Assembly (NCBI GenBank): GCA_017624275.1
Contig: JAGANG010000077.1
Span: forward strand, 1 to 54,934
Origin: Spirochaetales bacterium
Lineage (GTDB): Bacteria > Spirochaetota > GWE2-31-10
Direction of reading: 5' to 3'
Length of the DNA: 54,934 nucleotides
The notes under the pieces are model-generated. The model ran no database searches. It was not told the origin of the DNA and worked only from the letters and a program-made list of their open reading frames with translations. The position numbers were made by a program, and so were the translations under genes. Shown here in pieces: positions 24,899-34,201 of the stretch. Every line of letters begins with the position of its first letter. Position 1 is the first letter of the stretch.

Positions 24899-25194
24899 AT
24901 GAAAAAAAATGTTTTGAGTTTATTACCGACGAATACTCCGGTAAATCCTTTTTTGATGATGAATATAGAATTGAAAATATTTATAAGAAAATAAAATCAG
25001 GATACGATTGGTCGCAAGGTACAGAAATCAAACCTTGTGAAGATCTTTATTTTTATTATTCTGAAATTATCGTAAAGTATGACACAACTTATCATATACC
25101 TTTGACTATTAGATATATTTATGAAGCTCCGGAAAATCTAGCAGTAGATGGAACTTTTTATTATAAATTAACAGATTTTAAAGTAACAGAATAA
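24899..25194 (+). pseudogene. Frameshifted relative of the small lipoprotein (A8 tract)
   Basis: A good ribosome site (AAGGAGCTAGATA) and ATG at 24899 lead into eight A's. In the ATG frame only about 30 residues follow, but the next frame is open to TAA at 25194 and encodes about 97 residues starting C-F-E-F-I-T-D-E-Y, with a middle segment Y-F-Y-Y-S-E-I-I-V-K-Y that resembles the E-F-Y-M-E-M-I-V-E-Y region of the gene before it. One added A (or two fewer) would join ATG and the long frame. There is no signal peptide even then, so it may be a truncated copy, a switchable gene or a sequencing error. Confidence 0.6.
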
Positions 25195-25200
25195 TTTACT

Positions 25201-25239
25201 AAATGCAGTGTTACAAAAAGTAGCACTGCATTTTTTTTA
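25201..25239 (+). terminator. Terminator after the small lipoprotein cluster
   Basis: TGCAGTGtTAC (25204-25214) pairs with GTAgCACTGCA (25220-25230) around AAAAA, followed by eight T's. Confidence 0.88.
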
Positions 25240-25247
25240 CTTGTGCC

Positions 25248-25532
25248 CTAGTTTTTCACATCATAAATAATTTCAACATTTTCCAAATAATCCACCGTAA
25301 TTTTACGTGATGACGTAATGCCGGACACTTCAATGCTGATTGTAATTTCACCGGGCAATACTTCAAAGTGATCTTTTTTATTTTTCCCGATTGATACAAC
25401 TTTTTCGTTTTGGTCATTAGACACATTGATTGAATAATCCGACTGATTTTTCACAATTATTACGCTCGGCGAAAAAAGTGAGCATGATGATAATTGCAAC
25501 ACAAGTAAACAAAGTAAAATATTTTTTTTCAT
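25248..25532 (-). CDS. Small lipoprotein, unknown function
   Basis: The 94-residue product has MKKN, a Leu-rich core and L-S-S-C (Cys 17), a proper lipobox. The mature 78 residues are predicted beta-rich (S-V-I-I-V-K-N-Q-S, I-T-I-S-I-E-V-S-G, R-K-I-T-V-D-Y), compatible with one small beta-sandwich domain. The start has AGGAG 7 nt upstream. It is convergent with the small lipoprotein cluster and divergent from the cytidylate-kinase-like gene. No family is recognised. Confidence 0.7.
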   Translation of the reverse strand: MKKNILLCLLVLQLSSCSLFSPSVIIVKNQSDYSINVSNDQNEKVVSIGKNKKDHFEVLPGEITISIEVSGITSSRKITVDYLENVEIIYDVKN

Positions 25533-25634
25533 TATTAACTCCTAATTACTTTAATGTATTTTTTTTTCAAAATGCTGCACGATTCACGCAAAAAAGTTAA
25601 AATATTTTATAAAATAAATTTTTTGGGGGTAAAT

Positions 25635-26465
25635 ATGGCGATTATTGTACTTGCAAGAGAACTAGCTGCACTGGGGGATGAAACTGCAAAAGAACTTTGC
25701 TCTATGCTGCCGGGCTATCATTATATTAACAAAGAAGAAATCGAAGAAACATTACACGAACGTGGTATTACCGAAAAAATGATCGGACGCTACGGAGAGA
25801 AAAAGCCCGGATTTTTTGATGTTTTTTCCTCTGCACAAAATCAATTTTTACATCATTTGAAAACCGTTCTTTATGAAAAAACAGAATCGGGCAATTGTAT
25901 TTTAGTAGGACAAGGTGCTCCCGTATTGCTCAAAGGCGTTCCGGGCGTTGTTACATTCAGATTAATTTGTCCGGAAAATATTCGAATACAACGTATTATG
26001 AAGCGTTTTAATTGTGATGAACGAAGAGCTCAAATGATGATGACACATACTGATAATGATCGTGTAGGATTCAATCGTTATTTTTTTGATGTGGGCTGGC
26101 GAGATCCGATAAATTACGATTTTATTATCAACACCGAACGACTTAATGCTGCACAAACTGCCGGTATTATCAAAAACATTTTGCCGCAACTTGTCGATGA
26201 AAAGCAAGAAAACGAATGTAAAATCGCTATCAGCAATTTAATTACAGGTCAAAAAATTCTGACTAAAGTTTTGTACGAAGAAAAATTACCTATTTACTTT
26301 TTAGAAGCTTTGTATGACGGAAAAAGTGTTACGCTTAACGGTGTGACAAATGCTCCGTCGAGTATTGAAAAAGTTTCGAATATTGCAAAAGAAATTACCG
26401 GGTGCGATGAAGTTCATTCTAATATTTATATCGCTTCCGATATTCCGATGACTCACGAAGTTTAA
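25635..26465 (+). CDS. Cytidylate kinase-like protein with C-terminal BON-like domain
   Basis: From the ATG at 25635, which has GGGGG 5 nt upstream, the protein has 276 residues. The first 200 resemble the cytidylate kinase-like family: L-A-R-E-L-A-A-L-G-D-E at the N-terminus, then I-N-K-E-E-I, C-I-L-V-G-Q-G-A, R-I-Q-R-I-M and Y-D-F-I-I-N-T. The usual nucleotide loop G-S-G-G is replaced by A-A-L-G, so ATP binding may be changed. The last 65 residues (S-V-T-L-N-G-V and later I-A-K-E-I-T-G-C) look like a BON domain. It has no membrane segment. A signalling or regulatory role is possible but not shown; real CMP kinase activity is doubtful. Confidence 0.75.
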   Translation: MAIIVLARELAALGDETAKELCSMLPGYHYINKEEIEETLHERGITEKMIGRYGEKKPGFFDVFSSAQNQFLHHLKTVLYEKTESGNCILVGQGAPVLLKGVPGVVTFRLICPENIRIQRIMKRFNCDERRAQMMMTHTDNDRVGFNRYFFDVGWRDPINYDFIINTERLNAAQTAGIIKNILPQLVDEKQENECKIAISNLITGQKILTKVLYEEKLPIYFLEALYDGKSVTLNGVTNAPSSIEKVSNIAKEITGCDEVHSNIYIASDIPMTHEV

Positions 26466-26485
26466 AATTTTTAATACGTCAAAAA

Positions 26486-26520
26486 TGACAGCATTGTTTT
26501 TTACAATGCTGTTTTTTTTA
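26486..26520 (+). terminator. Terminator after the kinase-like gene
   Basis: ACAGCATTGT and ACAATGCTGT form a 10-bp perfect stem followed by eight T's. Confidence 0.9.
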
Positions 26521-26591
26521 TACTTATTCACTACTCTACGTTTTTTTTAGTTTGCTCCGATAATTAAAGAATGCGGGAGGGGATTTTTTCA

Positions 26592-27548
26592 ATGATAGAA
26601 ATAAAAAATTTGCGTGTGGAATTTGAAACCGAAAAGGGAACGCTCAAAGCTTTAAGGGGAATAGACTTTCAAGTGTTCCCGGGAGAAATCCTAGGAATTG
26701 TAGGAGAATCCGGCTCGGGTAAAAGTGTCACAGCTACATCTATGATGGGACTTTTGCCTAAGCGAGTAGTCAAAAGCGGCGAAATCTTAATAGACGGAAC
26801 TTCCGTTTTATCATTATCACGCAATGAATTATCAAAAATACGCGGTAATAAAATCAGTATGATTTTCCAAGAGCCGGGCAGATCTTTTGACCCTTTGTAC
26901 AGTATCGGAAAAACTTTTTCAGAAACTCTTTTACGAAATAATCCTGCATTATCCAGAGAACAATGTAATAACAAATCAATAGAATTATTAAAAGAAGTCG
27001 GTATCCCTAATCCTGAAGAACGTTTGAATAATTTTCCGCACCAACTTTCCGGCGGACAATTGCAACGTGTGATGATTGCTCTTGCCGTTGCTGCCAATCC
27101 GTCATATTTAATTGCCGATGAACCGACGACAGCTTTAGATGTTACGATTCAGGGGCGTATCGTGCGGTTGCTTAAAGAAATGAAAGAAAAATATAATCTT
27201 GCCGTAATTTTTATCACCCATGATTTATCTTTGATTCAATCTATTGCAGATAAAATTCTTGTTATGTACTCCGGACTCGTACTGGAATACGGTAAGGCGG
27301 CGGAAGTTTTATCCAATCCGCTTCATCCTTATACTCAAGGACTTTTATCTTCGATTCCTCGTCCGGGAGCAAATTATCGTACGGAAAAACTCGTAGCTAT
27401 TCCGGGAAATATTCCGGATCCGACAAATCCGCCGCCGGGTTGTCCGTTTGCTCCACGCTGTAAATACGCAAAAGATATTTGCCGTGAAAACGTAAGTCTG
27501 AAAACTTTGCAAAACAATCGACAATATCGATGCATTCGAGAGGTGTAA
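26592..27548 (+). CDS. Oligopeptide/dipeptide ABC transporter ATPase (OppD/DppD type)
   Basis: From the ATG at 26592, with GGGAGGGG 9 nt upstream, the 318-residue protein shows Walker A G-E-S-G-S-G-K-S, the signature L-S-G-G-Q-L-Q-R, Walker B L-I-A-D-E-P-T-T and the H-loop I-T-H-D. The C-terminal oligopeptide-type extension has P-P-G-C-P-F-A-P-R-C with a Cys-rich tail, typical of OppD. It energises uptake of peptides or related solutes at the inner membrane. It is followed after 3 nt by the OppF-type partner, but no permease or binding-protein genes are in the window. Confidence 0.92.
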   Translation: MIEIKNLRVEFETEKGTLKALRGIDFQVFPGEILGIVGESGSGKSVTATSMMGLLPKRVVKSGEILIDGTSVLSLSRNELSKIRGNKISMIFQEPGRSFDPLYSIGKTFSETLLRNNPALSREQCNNKSIELLKEVGIPNPEERLNNFPHQLSGGQLQRVMIALAVAANPSYLIADEPTTALDVTIQGRIVRLLKEMKEKYNLAVIFITHDLSLIQSIADKILVMYSGLVLEYGKAAEVLSNPLHPYTQGLLSSIPRPGANYRTEKLVAIPGNIPDPTNPPPGCPFAPRCKYAKDICRENVSLKTLQNNRQYRCIREV

Positions 27549-27551
27549 AAA

Positions 27552-28520
27552 ATGTTAGAAATCAATTCTTTATATAAAAAATTCAATCTTGAAGACGGAC
27601 TTTTTGCAAGATACGGTCGTTTTGTTTATGCCGTAAACGGAGTCAGCATAAAAATCAATGACGGTGAGACTTACGGGCTTGTGGGAGAATCCGGCTGCGG
27701 AAAATCTACATTATCACGAATAATCGCCGGCATTTATCCTTATGACAGCGGCGAAATCAAATTCACATCAAAATCCGGAGAGACTTTCTTTCCCGGATGT
27801 GAAAAAAAATCTGACCGCATAAAAAATTTGCGTAAAACAATCCGCTATATTTTTCAGGATCCAGCAAAATCTCTTGATCCCAGATTGCCGATTTCAGAGA
27901 TTTTGACCGAAGGCGTGAGATGGTCGGGGCAATTCAATAAAAAAGAAGCATTGGAACAAGCTAAAATAATGCTTGCGGCTGTAGGATTGAGTCCAGAAGA
28001 TTTGTCACGCCGTCCCGGAGATTTTTCCGGCGGTCAACGTCAACGAATTTCCATAGCTCGAGCTTTAATTACAAAACCGGAATTTTTATTGTGTGATGAA
28101 GTTGTTTCTGCGTTGGACGTTTCGGTACAAAGTCAAATTATCAATTTACTTTTAGAACTGAAAGAAAAATACGGAATCACCATTTTGTTTATCTCTCACG
28201 ATCTTTCCGTTGTTTCATATATTTCGGACAGAGTCGGCGTAATGTACGGCGGTATGTTGATGGAAGAAGCTCCGGCCGATAAGATTATGACAGAACACAA
28301 ACATCCGTACACAAAGCTATTATATTCTTCTGTAACCGGAAATTCCCAAAAAGCAATACTTGAAAAAAATGATACGGAAGTAGCAAACCTTGTCGTTCCT
28401 GTATCCGGCTGCCCTTTTGCCAATCGCTGCCCAATGTCTGACAGTTATTGCCGTGAAAAAGTAGCACAAATGAAAGAAATTTCAGCCGGTCACAAAGTTG
28501 CGTGTCATAAAATCAGCTAA
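27552..28520 (+). CDS. Oligopeptide/dipeptide ABC transporter ATPase (OppF/DppF type)
   Basis: The 322-residue protein carries Walker A G-E-S-G-C-G-K-S-T, signature F-S-G-G-Q-R-Q-R, Walker B L-L-C-D-E-V-V-S-A-L-D and I-S-H-D-L-S. The C-terminal extension has S-G-C-P-F-A-N-R-C-P. Walker B reads D-E-V rather than D-E-P, a common variant in OppF. With the preceding gene it forms the heterodimeric ATPase of a peptide-type importer. The genes are almost touching and clearly one operon. Confidence 0.92.
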   Translation: MLEINSLYKKFNLEDGLFARYGRFVYAVNGVSIKINDGETYGLVGESGCGKSTLSRIIAGIYPYDSGEIKFTSKSGETFFPGCEKKSDRIKNLRKTIRYIFQDPAKSLDPRLPISEILTEGVRWSGQFNKKEALEQAKIMLAAVGLSPEDLSRRPGDFSGGQRQRISIARALITKPEFLLCDEVVSALDVSVQSQIINLLLELKEKYGITILFISHDLSVVSYISDRVGVMYGGMLMEEAPADKIMTEHKHPYTKLLYSSVTGNSQKAILEKNDTEVANLVVPVSGCPFANRCPMSDSYCREKVAQMKEISAGHKVACHKIS

Positions 28521-28605
28521 TCGATTTACAATAAATTTTGTTATCAGCTATTTATCAATTACCATTCTCTTTAATAATTAATATATTCTTGTAAAGAGGT
28601 TTATC

Positions 28606-31398
28606 ATGAAGAAAATATCATTGTTGTTAATATTATTTTTGCTTCCTCTTACCGGCTGGTGCGAATTTGTTCCGTATCAAGGGCTGATGTATTCGCTGAA
28701 ATCTGAACATTTTTATGTTGTTTATCCAAAGAAATTTGAAGATAAAGCCAAAACAGTTTCTAATTATGCCGAATCAATTTTTGAAAATCTGCAACCTCTT
28801 ATGCAATGGAAACCACGCCGCAAAATTACGGTAATACTTACAGACCACACAGACAGTCCCAATGGGTTAGCAACAACATTTCCGGAAAATACAATTTATC
28901 TGTACATGGCACAATCCGGACTTTCCGATGAACTTCGAAATTTTTCCAATCCTTTGTACTCACTGATACTTCATGAACTTACGCATATTTTGCAGCTTGA
29001 TCAAATCAGTAAAGGTGCGTGGTTTTGGAGAATATTTTTCAGCCGTGCATATTTCCCTTTAAGCGGTGCTTTTACATGGTTTCATGAAGGAACGGCAGTT
29101 TATACCGAAAGTAAACACGGTGCCGGCGGACGACTGGACAGTGCAAAACATAAAGCCATTATTGATTCATTTGCTCGTAACCACGCACTGCCGGACTACG
29201 AAAGAATTGTCTATCCTATTGTTGATTATCCTTATAACAATTTGGCATATCATCTCGGAGCTCGATTTTTAGATTATCTGGCTTTAACTTACGGTGAAGA
29301 AAAATTTACCGCATTTCAAAAAGATTTATCTAATGATTTTTGGCCGTTTGTGTATGAATTTGTTCTGAAATTCAAAAAGCATTACGGTAAATCTTTGAAA
29401 AAACTTTGGAATGATTGGCGAGATTGGGAATATTCACGTATCGACAAAACGCAATGGCACGATGATGTCGGCATTGCACAACTTTCTACAAACGGCAATG
29501 TACACTCTATGACTGTACTTGATAATAAATTGATATTCAGTACAAGCAGTTTAAAAAAAGGGAAAGGGATTTTCTGCTGGGATTTGACTTCCGGTAAAAA
29601 AGAAAAACTTTCCGATAATACTGCCGGAAATATATGTAAATACAACGATGATATTTTATGTATCAGAAATAATATTTCGCCGGGGAATTTTGACAGCGAT
29701 GATATTTTCCTTTTTTCGGTAAAAAGAAAACGCTGGAAACGTTTAACATTCAACAAACGAATTACACGAATGACGTATAACGACAGTAAGAATTTCGGTG
29801 TATATTTTCGTGATAATAAAGCCTTTCGTTTTTCTGTTAATAACGGGGAAATTTATGAACACGAAGCTATCAATGCTCTAAATAATTTTGAATTTATTAA
29901 CAATTTTCATATTTCTCCAAACGGTAATCATTTACTTTTTTCGGCACAAAATAATACCGACGGAAATTATCTGATTTGTTTGTATGATTTCAAAAATGAT
30001 ACGGTAAAAATTCTACCGGAAATTCGCGGAACAGCTTCCGGCTGGGTTGATAACGAAAACATTTATTTTATAGGTTTTACAGATGACGGATATACAAAAC
30101 TGTTTTCGTATCAACTCCAATCATCTCAGGTAAAATTACTTTTTGCAGGAAATGATTTTGTAAATTATGCACAATTTGCCGGAAATAATAATTTTTGTAC
30201 TACGGTTTATACTTCAAACGGAGCTGAAATTCGGCTGGTAAATACTGACGATTCTAAAACTCCGGTTGATATAAAATGGAGAGTCGAACCGCAAAAACCC
30301 AAAACACAAATCGCCGCAGAAGCAAACAGCATTTCTCCGATTCAAGGTTTTTATAATCCGGGGCGTTACTTAAATCCCAATTGGATGATTTTACCGTATA
30401 CTTTAAATTACAATTTTTCACTATATGGTTTTGAAATTCCATATATTACCGGCGGACTTAATCTGTATAAAACTTTGCCGCTTGGGCGTTTTAGTTATTC
30501 ATTATCTACAGCTCTTGATTATATAAATTGGTATCCGTCGACATCATTGTCTTTGATATGGAATATTCCGTGTACTGCATTGCAATATGTTTTTTCTACT
30601 TTGCGAGAAAAAAATATTTTCCTGTTTGACAATCAATTTTCTGTTTCTCCGAAATTTTCATTTAACAATGAAAATACATTGTCATTCAATATCAATGCTG
30701 CATTATCAACATATTTTTCCGCCGACTATCACACCGCATTATTGACACATCAATATGGGGGAAAAATTCAATACAGTTATTTGAGAAAACATCCGGGAGC
30801 AGCTGCGTGGAATTGCGGAATGGTTTCGACGCTGTCCGGAAATGTCGGATTTGCCGAGAAGTATTTAGGATTTGCTGCTTTATCATTTAATGCAGAAGCC
30901 AGAATCCCGTTAAATGTGCATTATTTCTACATTACAAATACTTGCGGCTACAATTTAATTTCAAATGAAAATATTTTTAGTCTTGGAAATAAATTTGTTT
31001 CAATAGGAAGTTCGGCTCCGCTTTCATATAAAGGCGGTTCTTTCTCTCAACTTATAGAAATGAAATCATTTTCACAAAATTACGGATATACAGCAAATGC
31101 TTTTATCAAAAATGAAATCGGCTCACTTATTACATTGTATAGGCGATCTCATTATTGGAAATTTCTCACTATAGGCTTCCATGCAATTCATTTGCGACCT
31201 TTTGCCGAATACGCACTATTGCGTAATATTAATGATATTCAACATCTTTTCGGTACCGGAATGGAATTTATAGCCGACTTCTTTGTTGCATACGGAAATA
31301 TTCCTATATCAATAGTTCAAGGAAACGCAATAGGATACGAAATCGGAAATCCTTATCCAATTTATAATGGTTATATTGCTTTTAATGTTCTTTTGTAA
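28606..31398 (+). CDS. Secreted HExxH metalloprotease with propeller-like and beta-barrel-like regions
   Basis: The 930-residue protein has a signal peptide (cleavage near G-W-C-E). Residues 30-250 form a gluzincin-like domain: H-E-L-T-H at 123-127 and W-F-H-E-G with Glu 161 as probable third zinc ligand, about 34 residues later. Residues 300-565 contain repeats with N-I-Y-F-I-G-F-T-D-D-G and L-I-C-L-Y-D patterns like a TolB/WD propeller. The last 350 residues are aromatic-rich strands resembling an outer-membrane barrel. It is likely an outer-membrane-anchored protease, or a protease-derived assembly factor. No named family is recognised. AGAGG precedes the start. It follows the Opp ATPases on the same strand. 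Confidence 0.78.
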   Translation: MKKISLLLILFLLPLTGWCEFVPYQGLMYSLKSEHFYVVYPKKFEDKAKTVSNYAESIFENLQPLMQWKPRRKITVILTDHTDSPNGLATTFPENTIYLYMAQSGLSDELRNFSNPLYSLILHELTHILQLDQISKGAWFWRIFFSRAYFPLSGAFTWFHEGTAVYTESKHGAGGRLDSAKHKAIIDSFARNHALPDYERIVYPIVDYPYNNLAYHLGARFLDYLALTYGEEKFTAFQKDLSNDFWPFVYEFVLKFKKHYGKSLKKLWNDWRDWEYSRIDKTQWHDDVGIAQLSTNGNVHSMTVLDNKLIFSTSSLKKGKGIFCWDLTSGKKEKLSDNTAGNICKYNDDILCIRNNISPGNFDSDDIFLFSVKRKRWKRLTFNKRITRMTYNDSKNFGVYFRDNKAFRFSVNNGEIYEHEAINALNNFEFINNFHISPNGNHLLFSAQNNTDGNYLICLYDFKNDTVKILPEIRGTASGWVDNENIYFIGFTDDGYTKLFSYQLQSSQVKLLFAGNDFVNYAQFAGNNNFCTTVYTSNGAEIRLVNTDDSKTPVDIKWRVEPQKPKTQIAAEANSISPIQGFYNPGRYLNPNWMILPYTLNYNFSLYGFEIPYITGGLNLYKTLPLGRFSYSLSTALDYINWYPSTSLSLIWNIPCTALQYVFSTLREKNIFLFDNQFSVSPKFSFNNENTLSFNINAALSTYFSADYHTALLTHQYGGKIQYSYLRKHPGAAAWNCGMVSTLSGNVGFAEKYLGFAALSFNAEARIPLNVHYFYITNTCGYNLISNENIFSLGNKFVSIGSSAPLSYKGGSFSQLIEMKSFSQNYGYTANAFIKNEIGSLITLYRRSHYWKFLTIGFHAIHLRPFAEYALLRNINDIQHLFGTGMEFIADFFVAYGNIPISIVQGNAIGYEIGNPYPIYNGYIAFNVLL

Positions 31399-31494
31399 TC
31401 TTCTGCTATGAAAAGTCTTAATTTTATTTTTAAACACGAATGAAATATTTGACTGCTTTGTAACAAAGTATTACAGATTATCCTCTTAACGGCA

Positions 31495-31530
31495 TAAAAA
31501 AACCGTCGATTCGTAACAAACCGACGGTTT
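31495..31530 (-). terminator. Terminator of the 854-residue lipoprotein gene
   Basis: AAACCGTCG/CGACGGTTT forms a GC-rich 9-bp stem with a 13-nt loop, followed on the minus strand by seven T's. Confidence 0.88.
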
Positions 31531-31547
31531 AAGATTTCTTTAAAATA

Positions 31548-34112
31548 TTAGTTTAACATATGTCCTACACGAGCTTGAGCTGATGTTATATCATCAACAT
31601 CTTCTTTTTCTGCAGATGTACTTGCATCATCAGAACATGGATCTGTTGCAACATCAACCATACTAACATCCCATGGAGAACAATCCATCAAAGAACCACC
31701 ATTTGTAGTAAGCTGGCGAATACCGATACCTGTAGATTCAAGATATGCTTTGTCAATTCCGAGAGATTTCAAAGGAATTGTATACCAATAACTCATATCA
31801 AGATCTGTTGTATCAAACTCTTTATACTTAGTTGAAGCAAGTAAAGCAGCTCCGTCCTGTCCTGATGTTCCACGATTATCATTTGGAGTTGATTCCATGT
31901 AAATTTTAGAACTTACAGCACATTTTCTCATGTAACGAACATGAACTCCGGAACCATCTGCTGTAGCTCCCGCAAATTTCTTACAGTTTTCAGCACCATA
32001 GCTAAATACACCTGCACTTGTTGTTGTAAAGAAACCAGGAGTACCTACACCGACAAAAGCACTTTTATGTTCTGCGTATCCATATTTTGAAGAATGGTAG
32101 AACATTACGTCAAATCCTTGAGCATCAGAAAAATCAACCTTTCCCCAAATAGGACCACCTTGATCTACTGTAGGTTTATTTGATTTAGCACCTTTACCAG
32201 TGTTAAAAAGCATTCCCAACGGAATATCTCTGTTATCCCACCAAGCATTATCACTTGAAGCATAATCATGCCACATAAATAAATCGTTTGCTCTGTCTAC
32301 TCCGTTTACCAACTCAACCATTACATAGAGGTTATCGTTATCCCATGCTGCATACATAGCATAAACATCATAAGGAACTTCTTGATGTCCCTTCCATGTG
32401 CGAGGGTCATCGTAAGCCGCATTTTGTGCAATTCGTTCCGCTTCTGTCCAATCTGACCATGATTTGATAGTTTTGTTTGTTCCTACTGCACCATTTTTAT
32501 TTGTCCAATAGTACTCACCAGTTGACGGAACCGGAGTTGGAACAGGATTCGGATTCGGAGTCGGATTTACAGCCAATTTTCTTGTTACATTAACAATATA
32601 AGTCTTAGGAGTTCCATCTTCTGCAGTTACATTAATAGTAATAGGAGTTTTTACATTTTCCGGAAGAGAAACTACTCCAGAAGGCGTAACAACAACATTA
32701 GCTTTAGTTGACTCCGGAGTAGCAGTCACTGTAATACTTGAAACTGAATTTTCTACTGTCACATCATACTCTGTTGTGTTTTTATCAAATGATAAACTTC
32801 CGTCACTCAAAGTAATATCACTTAAACATGCATTACCATCTAACGGTGCAGGACTAGATGCTATTTTTACCTCATAAGTAATAGCAGTAACTCCATCCTC
32901 TGCAGTTACCATAATTACTACAGATGTTGTACTGCCACTGATTACACTAATATTATCAAGATTTGCAGGATTAGTAATTACTGTTGCTCCTGCGTGATTT
33001 TTCTCATAAGTCACAGAAACAGAAGCCGAATTTACAATTACGTCATATTCAAAAATTGTAGGATTAAACGATAAAGTTCCGCCGGTAACAGATAATGACT
33101 TTAATGTCGCATCGTTAGACTTAGGGGAACTTGGATCCGGTCTGTAAATCATTACTGTATAAACTTTTTTGTCTCCGCTTTCCGCTGTTACCGTAATATT
33201 TCTTTTTTCGGTTACTCCCGGTACAATAGAAAATTCAGCAGAACCATCTATAGTTGCTTTAGCATTAGCGTGAGAAGTCAAATAAGTTATTTTTGTACTT
33301 GTAATGTTTGCCGCTAAAGTCACATCATAAGTTAATTTATTTTTGTCAAACGCTATTGATGCTCCTTCCACTTCCAATGATGCAAGAGTGCAGTCACTAC
33401 TCTTTATATCTTGCTCATTCCCTTTAGCTCTATAAATACTAAATGTATAACGTTTTGTTGTACTTTTATCAGAAGATATTACTGTCAATGTAACAATCGT
33501 TGTTTTTCCGGCACTCAACGCAATATTTTGAAGAGACTGCACACCTTCTATAACGGTAGCACCGCTATTTGATTTTATATAATCAAGACTCACACTTTTA
33601 ATTTCATTAGGGACTTTAATATTATCATAAACAAAAGTATTTGAATTGAAAGTAAGGTTTGCATCAGAAATTGTTACTGATTTCAAGAATGCGTCATTAT
33701 TATCGGGAGAACTAATTGTTCCGTCAGAATAAATCCACTGAACTTTCATTGATCCGTTTTCATATCCATTTTTTACGGCTAGAATTTTTAAAGTAATTAT
33801 ATCTCCGTCTTTTGGTTGTAAAGACGTACTGCTTATTGTGAATTCACCTTTACATTGTGTACTCTTCTCTGTAGGTTCTTCACAGTCAACACCAACTGCA
33901 ATTTCATAATATAATTTTGCATCTGCAGCTCCTTGCGGTGCATAAATAGAAATTTCGTCAGTAGCAGAAATTTCACCGGGCAACGGTAAAACTTTCAATA
34001 CCCCCATCATTTGATCCGGGGTCTTTATAATATTTTTTGTATGCTCTTCAGTAGCACATGAGCATAATACCAAGAATAATACAGCAAGAAAAAAAGCATT
34101 GATTTTCTTCAT
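31548..34112 (-). CDS. Large multi-domain lipoprotein: cadherin-like repeats plus CBM9-like domain
   Basis: The 854-residue protein has a signal peptide with lipobox L-C-S-C (Cys 19). Residues 35-130 look like a chitobiase C-terminal type beta domain. Four repeats of about 90 residues follow (approximately 140-512), each opening with a variant of D-A-T-L-K-S-L-S-V and L-S-F-N-P-x-x-x-x-Y-D-V, and ending T-A-E-D-G-x-x-x-x-Y, the cadherin-like beta-sandwich pattern. A Pro/Thr linker (N-P-V-P-T-P-V-P) leads to about 320 residues with Y-A-A-W-D-N-D-N-L-Y-V, like a CBM9/DOMON carbohydrate-binding domain. This suggests a surface polysaccharide-binding protein. It is monocistronic, with GGGAGTG upstream of ATG. 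Confidence 0.82.
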   Translation of the reverse strand: MKKINAFFLAVLFLVLCSCATEEHTKNIIKTPDQMMGVLKVLPLPGEISATDEISIYAPQGAADAKLYYEIAVGVDCEEPTEKSTQCKGEFTISSTSLQPKDGDIITLKILAVKNGYENGSMKVQWIYSDGTISSPDNNDAFLKSVTISDANLTFNSNTFVYDNIKVPNEIKSVSLDYIKSNSGATVIEGVQSLQNIALSAGKTTIVTLTVISSDKSTTKRYTFSIYRAKGNEQDIKSSDCTLASLEVEGASIAFDKNKLTYDVTLAANITSTKITYLTSHANAKATIDGSAEFSIVPGVTEKRNITVTAESGDKKVYTVMIYRPDPSSPKSNDATLKSLSVTGGTLSFNPTIFEYDVIVNSASVSVTYEKNHAGATVITNPANLDNISVISGSTTSVVIMVTAEDGVTAITYEVKIASSPAPLDGNACLSDITLSDGSLSFDKNTTEYDVTVENSVSSITVTATPESTKANVVVTPSGVVSLPENVKTPITINVTAEDGTPKTYIVNVTRKLAVNPTPNPNPVPTPVPSTGEYYWTNKNGAVGTNKTIKSWSDWTEAERIAQNAAYDDPRTWKGHQEVPYDVYAMYAAWDNDNLYVMVELVNGVDRANDLFMWHDYASSDNAWWDNRDIPLGMLFNTGKGAKSNKPTVDQGGPIWGKVDFSDAQGFDVMFYHSSKYGYAEHKSAFVGVGTPGFFTTTSAGVFSYGAENCKKFAGATADGSGVHVRYMRKCAVSSKIYMESTPNDNRGTSGQDGAALLASTKYKEFDTTDLDMSYWYTIPLKSLGIDKAYLESTGIGIRQLTTNGGSLMDCSPWDVSMVDVATDPCSDDASTSAEKEDVDDITSAQARVGHMLN

Positions 34113-34201
34113 TATATATTCACTCCCTGTTTTATATTTTTACTTATAAAAGCAATCAATATGCCAGCTTTGCAAATACTAATTAAAAGAAATAATGCTT
34201 T

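Noticed and set aside
31430-31480. Plus-strand terminator after the metalloprotease gene
   Set aside because: The CTTTG/CAAAG stem is short and lacks a T-run; not called.
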